In this document: positions 19,371-28,940 of the stretch, one piece after another
How positions within the stretch are numbered: position 1 is the first letter of the stretch
Layout of the letters: each line of letters opens with the position of its first letter
Source: Thalassotalea agarivorans
GTDB taxonomy: Bacteria > Pseudomonadota > Gammaproteobacteria > Enterobacterales > Alteromonadaceae
Direction of reading: 5' to 3'
NCBI RefSeq assembly: GCF_030295955.1
Contig: NZ_AP027363.1
Coordinates: 1,612,001-1,676,000 of the forward strand
Length of the DNA: 64,000 bases
Translations under genes and position numbers: made by a program
Notes under the pieces: model-generated
What the model saw: only the letters and a program-made list of their open reading frames with translations
Told to the model about the DNA's origin: nothing
Database searches by the model: none

Positions 19371-21194
19371 ATGAAGAAGTTTACCAAGTCAGTATTAGCC
19401 GCAAGTATTCTAAGTACCTTGTGTTTCTCAGCAGCTAATGCCGCAAAATATACGGTTGTCGATAAAGGCGAAGTTAATGGCGTTAAATTTACCTATGGTC
19501 AAGCGTCCAACAATGCGGGCGAAATGGCGATATCCGGAACCAACATTTTAAACTTTCCAGTGCAGTTCGAATATATCTCTGATGCCACGTTTGATTTGAT
19601 ATTTCTGTATGCGCAAAGCAACGCTATTTTAAGTCGCGATTTAGAGCCGATAGAAGACTTTGAAGCGTTAAAAGCAGGCAACCCAACAGCGAATGATTTA
19701 GCGTGGACTGTGCTATATCTAAACGCGAATGCTAGTAATCCACTTTTTCAAAAAGTCGGTGCCGTTGTAGCTATGTACAATGCAGGCGCGGGCAGTACAA
19801 CAGAAGAAATAGCGGTTTTTGACAAAGTATTTGAAGGTACTGGTGATTTAACTCGCTCTACGACTGATTATGTCAATGGTATTTCAAATGGCAGCTGGTT
19901 ATATGGCACAGCATCTTCTCCATATGTACCGATTGACCACACGACTGAAGTTTATGATGAAAATGGTGATGTTGTAGAATCTGTCACGCGTACCATGTTT
20001 GTTAAGGAATTCGCACTCGATGGTGAAGACGGTTTCATTACGCGTGGTTATTTATACTCACCATCAGGTGATTTAATTCCAGTAAGACCTTTTGATCAAA
20101 CCTATGGTGGTATATCTGCAGTATCAGATTATAACGATGACGCTCAGATTGCGGTAGGTTACGCAAGTACTGAAATTAATGAAACCGTATTAGAAGTAAT
20201 AGAATCTGACGATTTTGTTGAGATTAACGGTCAGTCGCAGATTGGCTGTAAAAACCCAGATAGCCTTAACCTGATCCCGTTTGAAGTTTGTGTTGAAACG
20301 ATATTGCTAAGCACCGCTTATTCAACAGAAGCTACAAAGTGGACTATAGACCCTGTTAGTGGCACCACCGAAGTAGAGTTATTAGGTAAGCTTATTACCG
20401 AACAAGACGAAGATGACTTACGTTCGTTTGTTAGCTACGCACAAAAGGTAAACTCGTCGGGTGTAGCGGTAGGTTATGCTGAAGGTTGGTTTAACGACAA
20501 CAGAACGGGCCCGCGTGATATTACGCAATTGTATGCTGTTGTGTATCGTGATGGTAAAGTGCTAGATTTTAACGAAAATAAGGCAGAGTACTTTAACTCG
20601 CGCGCGTATGACATTAACGACAATGGCATTGCTGTAGGGCATACGTCACATTGGGTTAATGGTTCAATTCGTACCAGCTTTTATTATGTTGATACCAACG
20701 AAGAACAACCAACACTTGTTATGCCAAAAGACTTTTTCGTCGGCTCTGCTAGTACAGCACGTGCTATTAACATTCACGGCCAAGTTGTCGGTGAAGGTGA
20801 AGTAGAATTTCATAATGACAGTGGTGGACAAAAACAACGTCGACGCAATGCGTTTTTATACGATATTGAGTCAGACACCTTTACTAATGTGAATGATTTA
20901 TTGTCTTGTGAGCAGCGTTTAGACTACACCATAGTTGAAGCTCGAGATATCGACGATAACGGCGGTATTTCAGCAACAGCACTGATTAAAGCACCACGTT
21001 TAGATGCCAAAGGTGAGCCAGTTGAAGGTGTCTTTGATGACGTTTTACGCGCGGTATACCTGCAAACAACCGATGGTGAAATTGAAGACTGTGCCCAAGA
21101 TGATGAAAAATATGAACGTCAAGGTGCCGGTATGGGCATTCTAGCAACGTTTATGTTGTCTTTATTTGCTATTAGACGCAGACTGTTCAAGTAA
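19371..21194 (+). CDS. DUF3466 exported protein with C-terminal membrane tail
   Basis: A 607-residue protein with a Sec signal peptide (cleavage near ANAAKY). It contains repeated segments of the form 'ISDYNDDAQIAVGYA', 'KVNSSGVAVGYAEG', 'INDNGIAVGH' and 'AINIHGQVVGEG', which suggests a beta-propeller of HAF-type repeats. It ends with GAGMGILATFMLSLFAIRRR, a glycine-hydrophobic-arginine tail resembling GlyGly-CTERM sorting signals. Function unknown; its place after uup is conserved in related genera. Confidence 0.82.
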   Translation: MKKFTKSVLAASILSTLCFSAANAAKYTVVDKGEVNGVKFTYGQASNNAGEMAISGTNILNFPVQFEYISDATFDLIFLYAQSNAILSRDLEPIEDFEALKAGNPTANDLAWTVLYLNANASNPLFQKVGAVVAMYNAGAGSTTEEIAVFDKVFEGTGDLTRSTTDYVNGISNGSWLYGTASSPYVPIDHTTEVYDENGDVVESVTRTMFVKEFALDGEDGFITRGYLYSPSGDLIPVRPFDQTYGGISAVSDYNDDAQIAVGYASTEINETVLEVIESDDFVEINGQSQIGCKNPDSLNLIPFEVCVETILLSTAYSTEATKWTIDPVSGTTEVELLGKLITEQDEDDLRSFVSYAQKVNSSGVAVGYAEGWFNDNRTGPRDITQLYAVVYRDGKVLDFNENKAEYFNSRAYDINDNGIAVGHTSHWVNGSIRTSFYYVDTNEEQPTLVMPKDFFVGSASTARAINIHGQVVGEGEVEFHNDSGGQKQRRRNAFLYDIESDTFTNVNDLLSCEQRLDYTIVEARDIDDNGGISATALIKAPRLDAKGEPVEGVFDDVLRAVYLQTTDGEIEDCAQDDEKYERQGAGMGILATFMLSLFAIRRRLFK

Positions 21195-21216
21195 CAACAC
21201 GCTTAATTTCTTAAAT

Positions 21217-21247
21217 AAAAGCCTTTCTTTTTAGAAAGGCTTTTTTG
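21217..21247 (+). terminator. Rho-independent terminator after DUF3466
   Basis: The stem GCCTTTCT / AGAAAGGC with a TTTT loop is preceded by AAAA and followed by six T's. Confidence 0.9.
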
Positions 21248-21312
21248 TTTGTTCGCAATTTTATTCGCTTCAACTAGGCTAATAGTATCAGGGGCAAACG
21301 TGAGCGAAACAA

Positions 21313-22644
21313 ATGGGCAAGGTGTGGCTGATATGCGGGCTGTTTTTATTGTTGTCGATCCCACTTTTTTTATCGATTGATACCTTAGCGCCGCAGCCTT
21401 TTACTTTTTTTAGTTTTCGTAAAGTCTTTATTCAGTTCACAGGTATAGTCGCCATCTTAGCGATGAGCATCGCGATATTATTGTCGATTAGATTAGCCAT
21501 TGCGGAAAAAGCACTCGGCGGACTCGATAAATCGTACAGATTGCATAAATGGATGGGAATAATTGCGCTTTCATTTTCAGTATTACACTGGTTAGCAGTT
21601 GAAGGTGCCAAATGGCTTGTTAAAGCAGGGGTTTTAGTAAAGCCTGCTCATCATCATTCGGAAGAGGCAATTTCTAGTGTAGAAGCTACGTTAAAGTCGT
21701 ATAAGCATCTAGCCAAAGATCTAGGCGAATGGGGCTTTTACTTATCGGTAGCATTGATTGTGTTGGCGCTGGTTAAATGGTTTCCTTACCATCTGTTTAG
21801 AAAAAGCCACAAATGGTTAGCCATTCTTTTTCTTCCGCTGGTCTTTCACAGTATTGTGTTGTTTAAATTTGACTATTGGTCAACCTTTTTTGGCTGGCTT
21901 TGCTTGTTGGTTATGTTGTTAGCCACGCTTGGCTGCATTTTAGTCTTGTTCAACAAAGTAGGTAAGGCGCGCAAAGTTGAAGGAAAAATAATTAGTTTAA
22001 CTGCGTATCCTGGTGTTAAGGCTATTCAAGGAACTGTATTGCTAGACACTGGATGGGCAGGGCACAAAGCAGGACAATTTGCATTTGTTACCTCTAATCA
22101 AAAAGAAGGCGCACATCCTTATACCATTGCGTCTGCCTGGAATGAGCAAGAACAAGAGTTATCCTTTGTAGTAAAAACGTTAGGTGATTGGACTAAGAAA
22201 CTGCCTGATTATTTGACCGTAGGTATGCCCGTTACTATCGAAGGGCCGTATGGCTATTTTGACTTTGTAAGCCCCGCACCAAAGCAAATTTGGATAGCAG
22301 GTGGCATAGGTATAACCCCCTTTATAGCCAAAATGAAAGAGCGAGCGTTAAAACCCAGTGATTTACCCGTTACTTTGTTTTACGTGACTAAACAATATGA
22401 TCAGCAAGCGGTAGAAAAACTAAAAGAAGACGCACTACAGGGGAACATTCGTTTAATTGTTTACGATAGCAGCGAAAAAGGGCGTTTTACTGCCGACTTT
22501 GTCACAGAGCACGTGGAAGACTGGCAGCAGGCTAGTGTTTGGTTTTGCGGCCCAGCATTGTTTGGTAAACAGATAAAAGATGCATTATCAAAACAAAGCG
22601 AGCGTAAGATAGAGTTTCATCAAGAACTATTTGATATGAGATAA
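21313..22644 (+). CDS. Ferric-reductase-like transmembrane flavocytochrome
   Basis: A 443-residue protein. The N-terminal half has about six membrane helices with paired histidines suitable for heme b (YRLHKWMG, SVLHWLAV, KSHKWLA, LVFHSIVL). The C-terminal half has FAD-binding HPYTIAS, NAD(P)-binding GGIGITPF and the closing VWFCGPALF. This is the NOX/FRE architecture that moves electrons across the inner membrane. Substrate (Fe3+, oxygen or a partner protein) is not readable. It is flanked by terminators, so it is monocistronic. Confidence 0.82.
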   Translation: MGKVWLICGLFLLLSIPLFLSIDTLAPQPFTFFSFRKVFIQFTGIVAILAMSIAILLSIRLAIAEKALGGLDKSYRLHKWMGIIALSFSVLHWLAVEGAKWLVKAGVLVKPAHHHSEEAISSVEATLKSYKHLAKDLGEWGFYLSVALIVLALVKWFPYHLFRKSHKWLAILFLPLVFHSIVLFKFDYWSTFFGWLCLLVMLLATLGCILVLFNKVGKARKVEGKIISLTAYPGVKAIQGTVLLDTGWAGHKAGQFAFVTSNQKEGAHPYTIASAWNEQEQELSFVVKTLGDWTKKLPDYLTVGMPVTIEGPYGYFDFVSPAPKQIWIAGGIGITPFIAKMKERALKPSDLPVTLFYVTKQYDQQAVEKLKEDALQGNIRLIVYDSSEKGRFTADFVTEHVEDWQQASVWFCGPALFGKQIKDALSKQSERKIEFHQELFDMR

Positions 22645-22669
22645 AAAAGCCACCTAGCGGTGGCTTTAT
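22643..22669. terminator. Bidirectional terminator between the flavocytochrome and abgT
   Basis: An A-run leads into GCCACC / GGTGGC with a TAGC loop, then TTTATT. It lies between two converging genes. Confidence 0.75.
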
Positions 22670-22674
22670 TGATA

Positions 22675-24261
22675 TTAAGGCGTGTAGTAAGTGGCAGAGC
22701 CCGGTCCTACAGGTAATCCAAGAGCAAATACCCAGACGTAAAACAGAATCACCCAGCCAACAAAGAAGATCATACTATATGGCAACATGGTGGCAACAAG
22801 GGTACCTATGCCCATATCTTTTTTGTACTTACTTGCTACAGCTAGGATCAGGCCAAAATAACTCATCATCGGGGTTATCAGGTTGGTGACCGAGTCTCCA
22901 ATACGATAAGCCGCTTGAATGGTTTCAGGTGCGTAGCCTACAAGCATTAACATAGGGACAAAAATAGGTGCAGTCGCTGCCCATTGAGCAGAGCTCGAGC
23001 CTAAGCTTAGGTTAATCACAGCACACATAAAGATAAAGAAGACAAATATTTCTGGCCCCGTTAGGCTCAGTGCTTGCAACAAATCCGCACCATTAACCGC
23101 TAAAATCGTGCCTAAGTTTGTCCACTTAAAAAAGGCAACAAATTGAGCAGCAAAAAACACTAAGACAATGTACATGCCCATAGAGCTCATGCTTTTAGAC
23201 ATTGCGTCAATCACATCTTTATCGTTTTTCATGGTGCCTACAACACGGCCATAGACAAATCCAGGAATAGAAAAGGTGATAAAGATAATAACAACAATAC
23301 CTTTCAAGAAAGGAGAGCCAGTCACTTTGCCGGTTTCTGGGTGCCTTAAAATACCGTTTTCAGGCACAATCGTTAATGCAAGCACGGCGCAGGTAAGTAA
23401 AAATGCAATGCCGGCCCATTTTAAGCCCTTTTTCTCTAGTGCGGTTAAGTGTTCTACTTTGTTTCCTGACAAATCTTCAGACGCTTCACTGTCGTTGTAT
23501 TTGCCTAAACGCGGCTCGACAATTTTTTCTGTAATTAGTGTGCCTAATATCGCGATCATAAACACAGAGGCAAACATGAAGTAATAGTTAGCCTCAGGGC
23601 CTACTTCATAGCTCGGATCTATCATTTGAGCCGCAGGCGTGGTGATACCAGCAAGGAGTGGGTCAATGGTGCCAAGTAATAGGTTGGCGCTATAACCCCC
23701 AGAAACACCGGCAAATGCAGCTGCAAGACCTGCTAACGGGTGTCTGCCTAAACTGTGGAATATCATGGCAGCTAGCGGGATTAACACCACATAACCTAAT
23801 TCTGACGCTGTATTAGATAAAATCGCGGCAAAGACAACCGCAAAGGTAACTAAACGCTTAGAAGCGCCCATCACCATGCCTCGCATCGCAGCAGAAAGTA
23901 AACCAGAATGCTCAGCAACACTTACACCTAGCAAAGCTACTAACACAGTGCCCAATGGCGCGAAACCAGTGAAGTTAGTAACTAGCCCCGTCATAATGCG
24001 TTGAAGGCCTTCAGCACTAAGTAAGCTGACTACTTCGATTATGCCATCTTCTTCTCTACCTTTGGCGCCAACAGGTCTAGGATCTATAGCGGTTAAGCCA
24101 AAGTAATCTGCAATACCTGAAAATACAATGATAGCGACACAAAAAATGGCGAATAGTGTGATGGGGTGCGGAAGTAGGTTTCCAAAAAATTCTACCGTAG
24201 ATAAGAAACGGTTAAACAAGCCTTTATTATTATTGGTATTGGGCATAGCCGTATTTGTCAT
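22675..24261 (-). CDS. AbgT-family transporter
   Basis: An inner-membrane transporter of about 528 residues related to E. coli AbgT (p-aminobenzoyl-glutamate) and to MtrF/YdaH antibiotic exporters. It opens with FLSTVEFFGNLLPHPITLF and contains GVSVAEHSGLLSAAMRG, the family's hairpin region, plus about ten other membrane helices. The start at ATG 24261 (MTNTAMPN) is chosen; a longer frame adds 20 residues of unlikely sequence. Direction of transport and substrate are unproven. Confidence 0.85.
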   Translation of the reverse strand: MTNTAMPNTNNNKGLFNRFLSTVEFFGNLLPHPITLFAIFCVAIIVFSGIADYFGLTAIDPRPVGAKGREEDGIIEVVSLLSAEGLQRIMTGLVTNFTGFAPLGTVLVALLGVSVAEHSGLLSAAMRGMVMGASKRLVTFAVVFAAILSNTASELGYVVLIPLAAMIFHSLGRHPLAGLAAAFAGVSGGYSANLLLGTIDPLLAGITTPAAQMIDPSYEVGPEANYYFMFASVFMIAILGTLITEKIVEPRLGKYNDSEASEDLSGNKVEHLTALEKKGLKWAGIAFLLTCAVLALTIVPENGILRHPETGKVTGSPFLKGIVVIIFITFSIPGFVYGRVVGTMKNDKDVIDAMSKSMSSMGMYIVLVFFAAQFVAFFKWTNLGTILAVNGADLLQALSLTGPEIFVFFIFMCAVINLSLGSSSAQWAATAPIFVPMLMLVGYAPETIQAAYRIGDSVTNLITPMMSYFGLILAVASKYKKDMGIGTLVATMLPYSMIFFVGWVILFYVWVFALGLPVGPGSATYYTP

Positions 24262-24440
24262 AGCCAAATTCCTTCGTTTGGACTGCGATATGCAATAATG
24301 ATGTTTTAATAAGGAAAGCAAGATACCATAGCAGCGCTTTTGGCACTAGGTTTACTCGCTGTTTTAGGTGATTCCTTTGCAAAAGGTTTGTAAAGATTTG
24401 CGAGCGAATATAAGCGCTCAATGACAATACGTTATTCATA

Positions 24441-24467
24441 AAAAAAGCCTCAAAAGTTGAGGCTTTT
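24441..24467. terminator. Terminator downstream of fabA
   Basis: The stem GCCTCAA / TTGAGGC with a three-base loop is flanked by AAAAAA and TTTT. It separates fabA from abgT on the minus strand. Confidence 0.75.
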
Positions 24468-24495
24468 ATAAAAATATTGAGCGTATTCAGCTGAG

Positions 24496-25011
24496 TTAGA
24501 AGCTGCTTGTATCAGTGAACAAGCCTACTTTTAAGTCAGTCGCTGCATATATCTCTTTGCCATCGACTGAAACCGTACCGTCAGCAATACCCATGAATAG
24601 CTTGCGTTTGATTACACGTTTCAAGTCGATTTTATAGGTAACTTTTTTAGCGGTAGGTAATATTTGGCCAGTGAACTTCACTTCGCCCACACCTAATGCA
24701 CGACCTAAACCAGGTCCACCTGACCAAGCAAGGTAAAAACCAACAAGTTGCCACATAGCGTCTAAGCCAAGGCAGCCTGGCATTACAGGATCATCTGTAA
24801 AGTGGCATTCAAAGAACCAAAGGTCAGGGTTGATATCAAGTTCAGCGATAATTTCGCCTTTACCGTATTTACCACCTTCTTCCGTAATCGATATAATGCG
24901 ATCCATCATAAGCATATTGCCTGAAGGCAAATGGCTATTGCCAGGTCCAAACATTTCACCTGTGCCAGCTTTAATGAGATCTTCTTTCGTAAATGACGAT
25001 GCTTTAGTCAT
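24496..25011 (-). CDS. fabA: 3-hydroxydecanoyl-ACP dehydratase/isomerase FabA
   Basis: Introduces the double bond of unsaturated fatty acids at the C10 stage. At 171 residues it is full length, with catalytic His70 (FECHF) and Asp84 (GLDAMWQL) both present. A FabR-like palindrome lies 43 bases upstream of its start, consistent with control by membrane-lipid unsaturation. Confidence 0.97.
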   Translation of the reverse strand: MTKASSFTKEDLIKAGTGEMFGPGNSHLPSGNMLMMDRIISITEEGGKYGKGEIIAELDINPDLWFFECHFTDDPVMPGCLGLDAMWQLVGFYLAWSGGPGLGRALGVGEVKFTGQILPTAKKVTYKIDLKRVIKRKLFMGIADGTVSVDGKEIYAATDLKVGLFTDTSSF

Positions 25012-25053
25012 ATTTATAGTCTTTATAGATGATTATTTTCGGGTCGCCATTTT

Positions 25054-25071
25054 AGTGTACACTTGTACGCT
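25054..25071. promoter_or_regulatory. FabR-like operator upstream of fabA
   Basis: AGTGTACA-CT-TGTACGCT is an 8-2-8 palindrome with one mismatch. It closely resembles the FabR operators known upstream of fabA and fabB in gammaproteobacteria (AGCGTACA/TGTWCGCT half-sites). The position is right for blocking the fabA promoter. Confidence 0.65.
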
Positions 25072-25181
25072 AAACAAGTCGGATGAGTGTGTTAAAGCGC
25101 ATAAATATTGTGCAAACACGATTATATTTGCTTTAATTTTGGTTATGCGTAACCATATGCATGGCAGAAATGGAGGGATAT

Positions 25182-25442
25182 ATGACAGAAGAGAGCAAAA
25201 AACACGCATTAACTAACGCCGAAAAACAGCAACGCTACCGAGAGCGTCAAAAAGCTAAAGGCAAGAAGGAAATGCGAGGCTATTTAACTAAAGAAGCCTT
25301 AACCTGCTACGAACTCATTCAAGAGCAAACTGGCTGGTCCGATAGTATTATTCTGAGTAATGCTATTCGGCTAACCTATGCAGCTTATAAGAATGGTCAA
25401 ATAGGGCTATTGAATAATTGGCTCAATGAAAACGACTTGTAG
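25182..25442 (+). CDS. Small basic protein, possible DNA-binding
   Basis: An 86-residue protein from ATG 25182, chosen because GGAGGG precedes it by about five bases; a 21-base extension lacks a site. The N-terminal half is very basic (EKQQRYRERQKAKGKKEMRG). The second half, YLTKEALTCYELIQEQTGWS followed by a helix, has a strand-helix-helix look that could be a ribbon-helix-helix. No family is recognised. Divergent from fabA and upstream of the broken uvrY. Confidence 0.55.
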   Translation: MTEESKKHALTNAEKQQRYRERQKAKGKKEMRGYLTKEALTCYELIQEQTGWSDSIILSNAIRLTYAAYKNGQIGLLNNWLNENDL

Positions 25443-25494
25443 TAAGATAAACGAAAAAGCGATGTGGACAAATAAGAAGTAATAAGGAATTCGC

Positions 25495-26129
25495 GTGATT
25501 AAAGTATTGTTAGTGGATGACCATGAATTAGTCAGAACGGGCATTAGACGTATTTTACAAGATGTAAAAGGCTTTTCTGTCATAGGCGAAGTGTGTTCAG
25601 GTGAAGAAGCTGTGCAGTTTTGCCGTAAGGAAGAACCTGATGTAGTGCTTATGGACATTCAAATGCCTGGTATTGGCGGCTTAGAAGCAACAAAACGTAT
25701 CATACGTTATTCACCAGATGTAAAAATTATTGTGTTAACCGTGCACAGCGAAGATCCAATTCCTACAAAAGTTATGCAAATTGGCGCAGCCGGCTATCTA
25801 ACAAAAAGCGCGGGACCTGAAGAAATGATTAATGCGGTAAGAGCGGTAAACGCTACATAACGCCAGACGTAGCTCAGCAAATGGCGCTAAATCAATTCAA
25901 ATCACCTGAAGAAAACCCATTTAATGCGCTGTCTGAACGTGAACTACAGATTATGTTTATGATCACGCGTGGTGAAAAGGTGCCTGATATTTCTGAGCAG
26001 CTGATGCTTAGTACTAAAACAATCAACAGTTACCGCTATAGAATGTTTGAAAAGCTTAATGTCAGTAACGATGTTGAGCTAACCCATCTAGCAATTAGAC
26101 ACGGCATGTTAAATACGGAAAAACTATAA
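25495..26129 (+). pseudogene. uvrY: uvrY/gacA response regulator split by a frameshift
   Basis: UvrY is the response regulator of the BarA-UvrY system that drives CsrA-sequestering small RNAs. The receiver domain is intact (D54 in LMDIQMPG, K104 in LTKSAG) but stops at 25858-25860 after AVNAT. The next frame reads RYITPDVAQQMALNQF without a break, then the LuxR-type helix-turn-helix (LSERELQIMFMITRGEKV ... STKTINSYRYRMFEKL). Homologues read V-N-A-G-Q-R-Y-I at this junction, so about ten bases are missing. The parts could be made as separate proteins, the second from ATG 25881, but the normal fused regulator is not encoded. Confidence 0.85.
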
Positions 26130-26132
26130 CTT

Positions 26133-27989
26133 GTGTCTAGTTTAACCCCTCAATTTGACGCCAAAGCCTTTCTAAAATCTGTGTCTGATCAGAGTGGTGT
26201 TTATCGTATGTACGATGAGCACCAACAAGTTATTTATGTAGGTAAAGCGAAGCAGTTAAAAAAACGCTTAGCCAGCTACTTTCGTAAAGATGTTGGCAGT
26301 GTAAAAACTCAGGCGCTTGTTGCTCAAATTCGGGCAATTGACGTGACGGTTACCCATACAGAAGGTGAAGCGTTGATACTCGAAAACAACTATATCAAGC
26401 GCTATAAACCTAAATATAACATCTTACTCCGCGATGATAAATCGTACCCTTATTTACTGATTACCGATCATCGCCACCCCAAATTGGGTCTGCACCGCGG
26501 TGGTAGAAAGATTAAAGGCGAGTATTTCGGGCCTTACCCAACGGTAGGCGCCGTCTGGGAAAGCTTACGCTTAATGCAAAAACTCTTTCCCATTCGCCAG
26601 TGTGAAGACAGTTACTATCGTGCTCGCAGCAGGCCATGTCTGCAGTACCAACTAGGGCGATGTAGTGCTCCATGTGTCAGTAAAATATCGGATAATGATT
26701 ACACTGAGCAAGTAAAGCTAGCCAAGCTGTTCTTGAGAGGGAAAGATTCAGAGGTTATTGATCGACTCGTAGAAAAGATGGAAGTTGCTAGTACAGAATT
26801 ACAGTTTGAACAGGCAGCAAAATATCGTGATCAAATCGCCACATTACGAAAAGTACAACAGCAGCAGTTTGTTAGTGGCATCGCCTCTGAACTCGATATT
26901 GTTGGTTTTTATCGCGAGAAATCTCAAATATGTATCCATTTATTGTTTATCCGCGACCAAAAAATCTTAGGTTCAAAAAGTTATTTTCCGAGCATTCCTG
27001 CTGAAACAAGCGATAGCCAAGTATTGCTTGCCTTTATCGGACAGCATTATTTAACAGGGGACTTAATTCAATCGAGTATTCCCAAGGAAATAGTGATTGG
27101 CGAAATAGATAGCAATGAAGCCGAAGATCTAGACACAATTAAAGGCTTGTTAGATAAAGCAGCAGGTAGAAAAGTAAAACTGTCACAGTCAGTAAAAACT
27201 GAGCGAGCGCAATATCTAAAACTTGCTAATACTAATGCCCAGCAAGCGTTAAAGAGCAAAAACAGCCACAAAGAATCGATGTTGGCACGCTTTGACGCAT
27301 TAAATGAAGTCTTTGAGCTACCTCAAGGTATCAATCGCCTTGAATGTTTTGATATTAGCCATACCATGGGGCAACAAACGATTGCGTCATGTGTAGTATT
27401 CAATAAAGAAGGACCTCTCAAAAGTGACTATCGGCGATACAATGTCGTTGGCATTACTCCTGGCGATGATTACGCTGCTATGGCTTTTGCATTAAACAAA
27501 CGTTACGGCAAAGCTAGCAAAACAAATGATGTAAATTTACCCGACATCGTGTTTATTGACGGCGGTAAAGGGCAGTTGGCTAAAGCAGAACAATTTTTTG
27601 CGCAGTTACCCATAGACGAAATACCATTGTTAATAGGTGTTGCCAAAGGTGAGTCCAGAAAGCCTGGGCTTGAAACCTTAATAATGGCAGGAAGCCATCA
27701 GCTGATTAATTTGCCTTCTACATCGCCGGCACTTCATCTTGTACAACATATAAGAGACGAGTCACATCGATTCGCTATAGCAGGGCATAGAGCTAAACGA
27801 CAAAAGCAAGCAAACAAATCGTCACTTGAGAACATTCCAGGTATTGGCGCAAAGAAACGCCAAGCATTGCTTAAATACCTAGGTGGGCTTCAAGAAGTAA
27901 AACAAGCGGATATCATTACCTTGGAGAAGGTGCCTGGTATCAGTAAGCAACTTGCGCAAACGATTTACGACGCTTTACATGACAATTAG
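26133..27989 (+). CDS. uvrC: UvrABC excinuclease subunit C
   Basis: Makes both incisions in nucleotide excision repair. The 618 residues contain the GIY-YIG domain (SGVYRMYDEHQQVIYVGKAK, from about residue 19), a cysteine cluster (CLQYQLGRCSAPC), the UVR helix pair (about 200-240), the RNase H-like nuclease domain (DISHTMGQQ, FIDGGKGQL) and a C-terminal helix-hairpin-helix pair (IPGIGAKKRQALL, VPGISKQLAQTI). GTG start four bases after the uvrY stop, so uvrY-uvrC remain coupled despite the uvrY lesion. Confidence 0.96.
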   Translation: MSSLTPQFDAKAFLKSVSDQSGVYRMYDEHQQVIYVGKAKQLKKRLASYFRKDVGSVKTQALVAQIRAIDVTVTHTEGEALILENNYIKRYKPKYNILLRDDKSYPYLLITDHRHPKLGLHRGGRKIKGEYFGPYPTVGAVWESLRLMQKLFPIRQCEDSYYRARSRPCLQYQLGRCSAPCVSKISDNDYTEQVKLAKLFLRGKDSEVIDRLVEKMEVASTELQFEQAAKYRDQIATLRKVQQQQFVSGIASELDIVGFYREKSQICIHLLFIRDQKILGSKSYFPSIPAETSDSQVLLAFIGQHYLTGDLIQSSIPKEIVIGEIDSNEAEDLDTIKGLLDKAAGRKVKLSQSVKTERAQYLKLANTNAQQALKSKNSHKESMLARFDALNEVFELPQGINRLECFDISHTMGQQTIASCVVFNKEGPLKSDYRRYNVVGITPGDDYAAMAFALNKRYGKASKTNDVNLPDIVFIDGGKGQLAKAEQFFAQLPIDEIPLLIGVAKGESRKPGLETLIMAGSHQLINLPSTSPALHLVQHIRDESHRFAIAGHRAKRQKQANKSSLENIPGIGAKKRQALLKYLGGLQEVKQADIITLEKVPGISKQLAQTIYDALHDN

Positions 27990-28067
27990 TGTCAAAAGCG
28001 TATAGAATATTTTCGCAATAATAAGTAGTACTTGCATTAAGCAAGTCACGCCTAACAGTCATTAATA

Positions 28068-28670
28068 ATGAGCGTGTATAAAAATATGTGGACTATCCCA
28101 AATCAAATAACAGTTTTTAGAATAATTTTAATTCCCGTTTTCGTGGTTATATTTTATTTACCAATCAGTTGGAACCAATTTGGCGCATTCGCCGTGTTCT
28201 GGCTTGCTTCAGTTTCTGATGGCCTTGATGGCTATTTAGCTCGTCGACTTAATCAATCTTCACCTTTTGGTGCATTTATTGATCCAGTAGCAGATAAATT
28301 GATGGTGGTGTGCTCGCTGGTAATGATTTCAGAGCATTATGGGCAGTGGTATGTCACAGTGCCTGCCGCCATTATTATCTCTAGAGAAATTTTAGTGAGT
28401 GCATTGCGAGAATTTATGTCTTCACGTGGTGTACGTGACGTTATTGCTGTATCTAATATGGGTAAGTGGAAAACAGCGTGTCAGATGCTAGGTATTATGG
28501 GCCTAATTTGGTATCCAGATTACGACGTACCCTTAGTTCTATTTGATTTTCCTCATATTATTTTAAATGTTGCGGCATGGATTTTTTATGCAGTGGCAAC
28601 CGTTTTAACTATTTGGTCATTAATCAGCTATTTAAAAGCAGCGTGGCCAGAATTAATGTCTAAAAAATAG
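28068..28670 (+). CDS. pgsA: CDP-diacylglycerol-glycerol-3-phosphate phosphatidyltransferase
   Basis: Makes phosphatidylglycerol-phosphate in the inner membrane. The CDP-alcohol phosphotransferase motif DGLDGYLARRLNQSS..GAFIDPVADK is complete. Four to five membrane helices; 200 residues. A second ATG 18 bases in (MWTIPNQITVFR) fits the E. coli N-terminus equally well, and neither has a clear ribosome site. The order uvrY-uvrC-pgsA followed by Gly-Cys-Leu tRNAs matches E. coli. Confidence 0.93.
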   Translation: MSVYKNMWTIPNQITVFRIILIPVFVVIFYLPISWNQFGAFAVFWLASVSDGLDGYLARRLNQSSPFGAFIDPVADKLMVVCSLVMISEHYGQWYVTVPAAIIISREILVSALREFMSSRGVRDVIAVSNMGKWKTACQMLGIMGLIWYPDYDVPLVLFDFPHIILNVAAWIFYAVATVLTIWSLISYLKAAWPELMSKK

Positions 28671-28764
28671 GGGTTAAAAAAGCGACAAATTTAACGAAAA
28701 GCTGTTAAATTTTCAGCATATTTGTTACTTTTTAACCGAACAGAAAAAAATTAAACTTTTATTG

Positions 28765-28792
28765 TTGACTCAGAACTAATTCAATGTAGAAT
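28765..28792 (+). promoter_or_regulatory. Predicted promoter for the Gly-Cys-Leu tRNA operon
   Basis: TTGACT (28765-28770), a 16-base spacer and TAGAAT (28787-28792) are followed by a C-rich start region. The first tRNA begins 33 bases further on. Confidence 0.6.
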
Positions 28793-28824
28793 GCACCTCC
28801 GTTGACAGGGAGTCATCAATTAAA

Positions 28825-28900
<76 letters not shown>

Positions 28901-28940
28901 ATTTTTCTAAGGAAACACCCTCAACTCGAGTTGATGAAAC

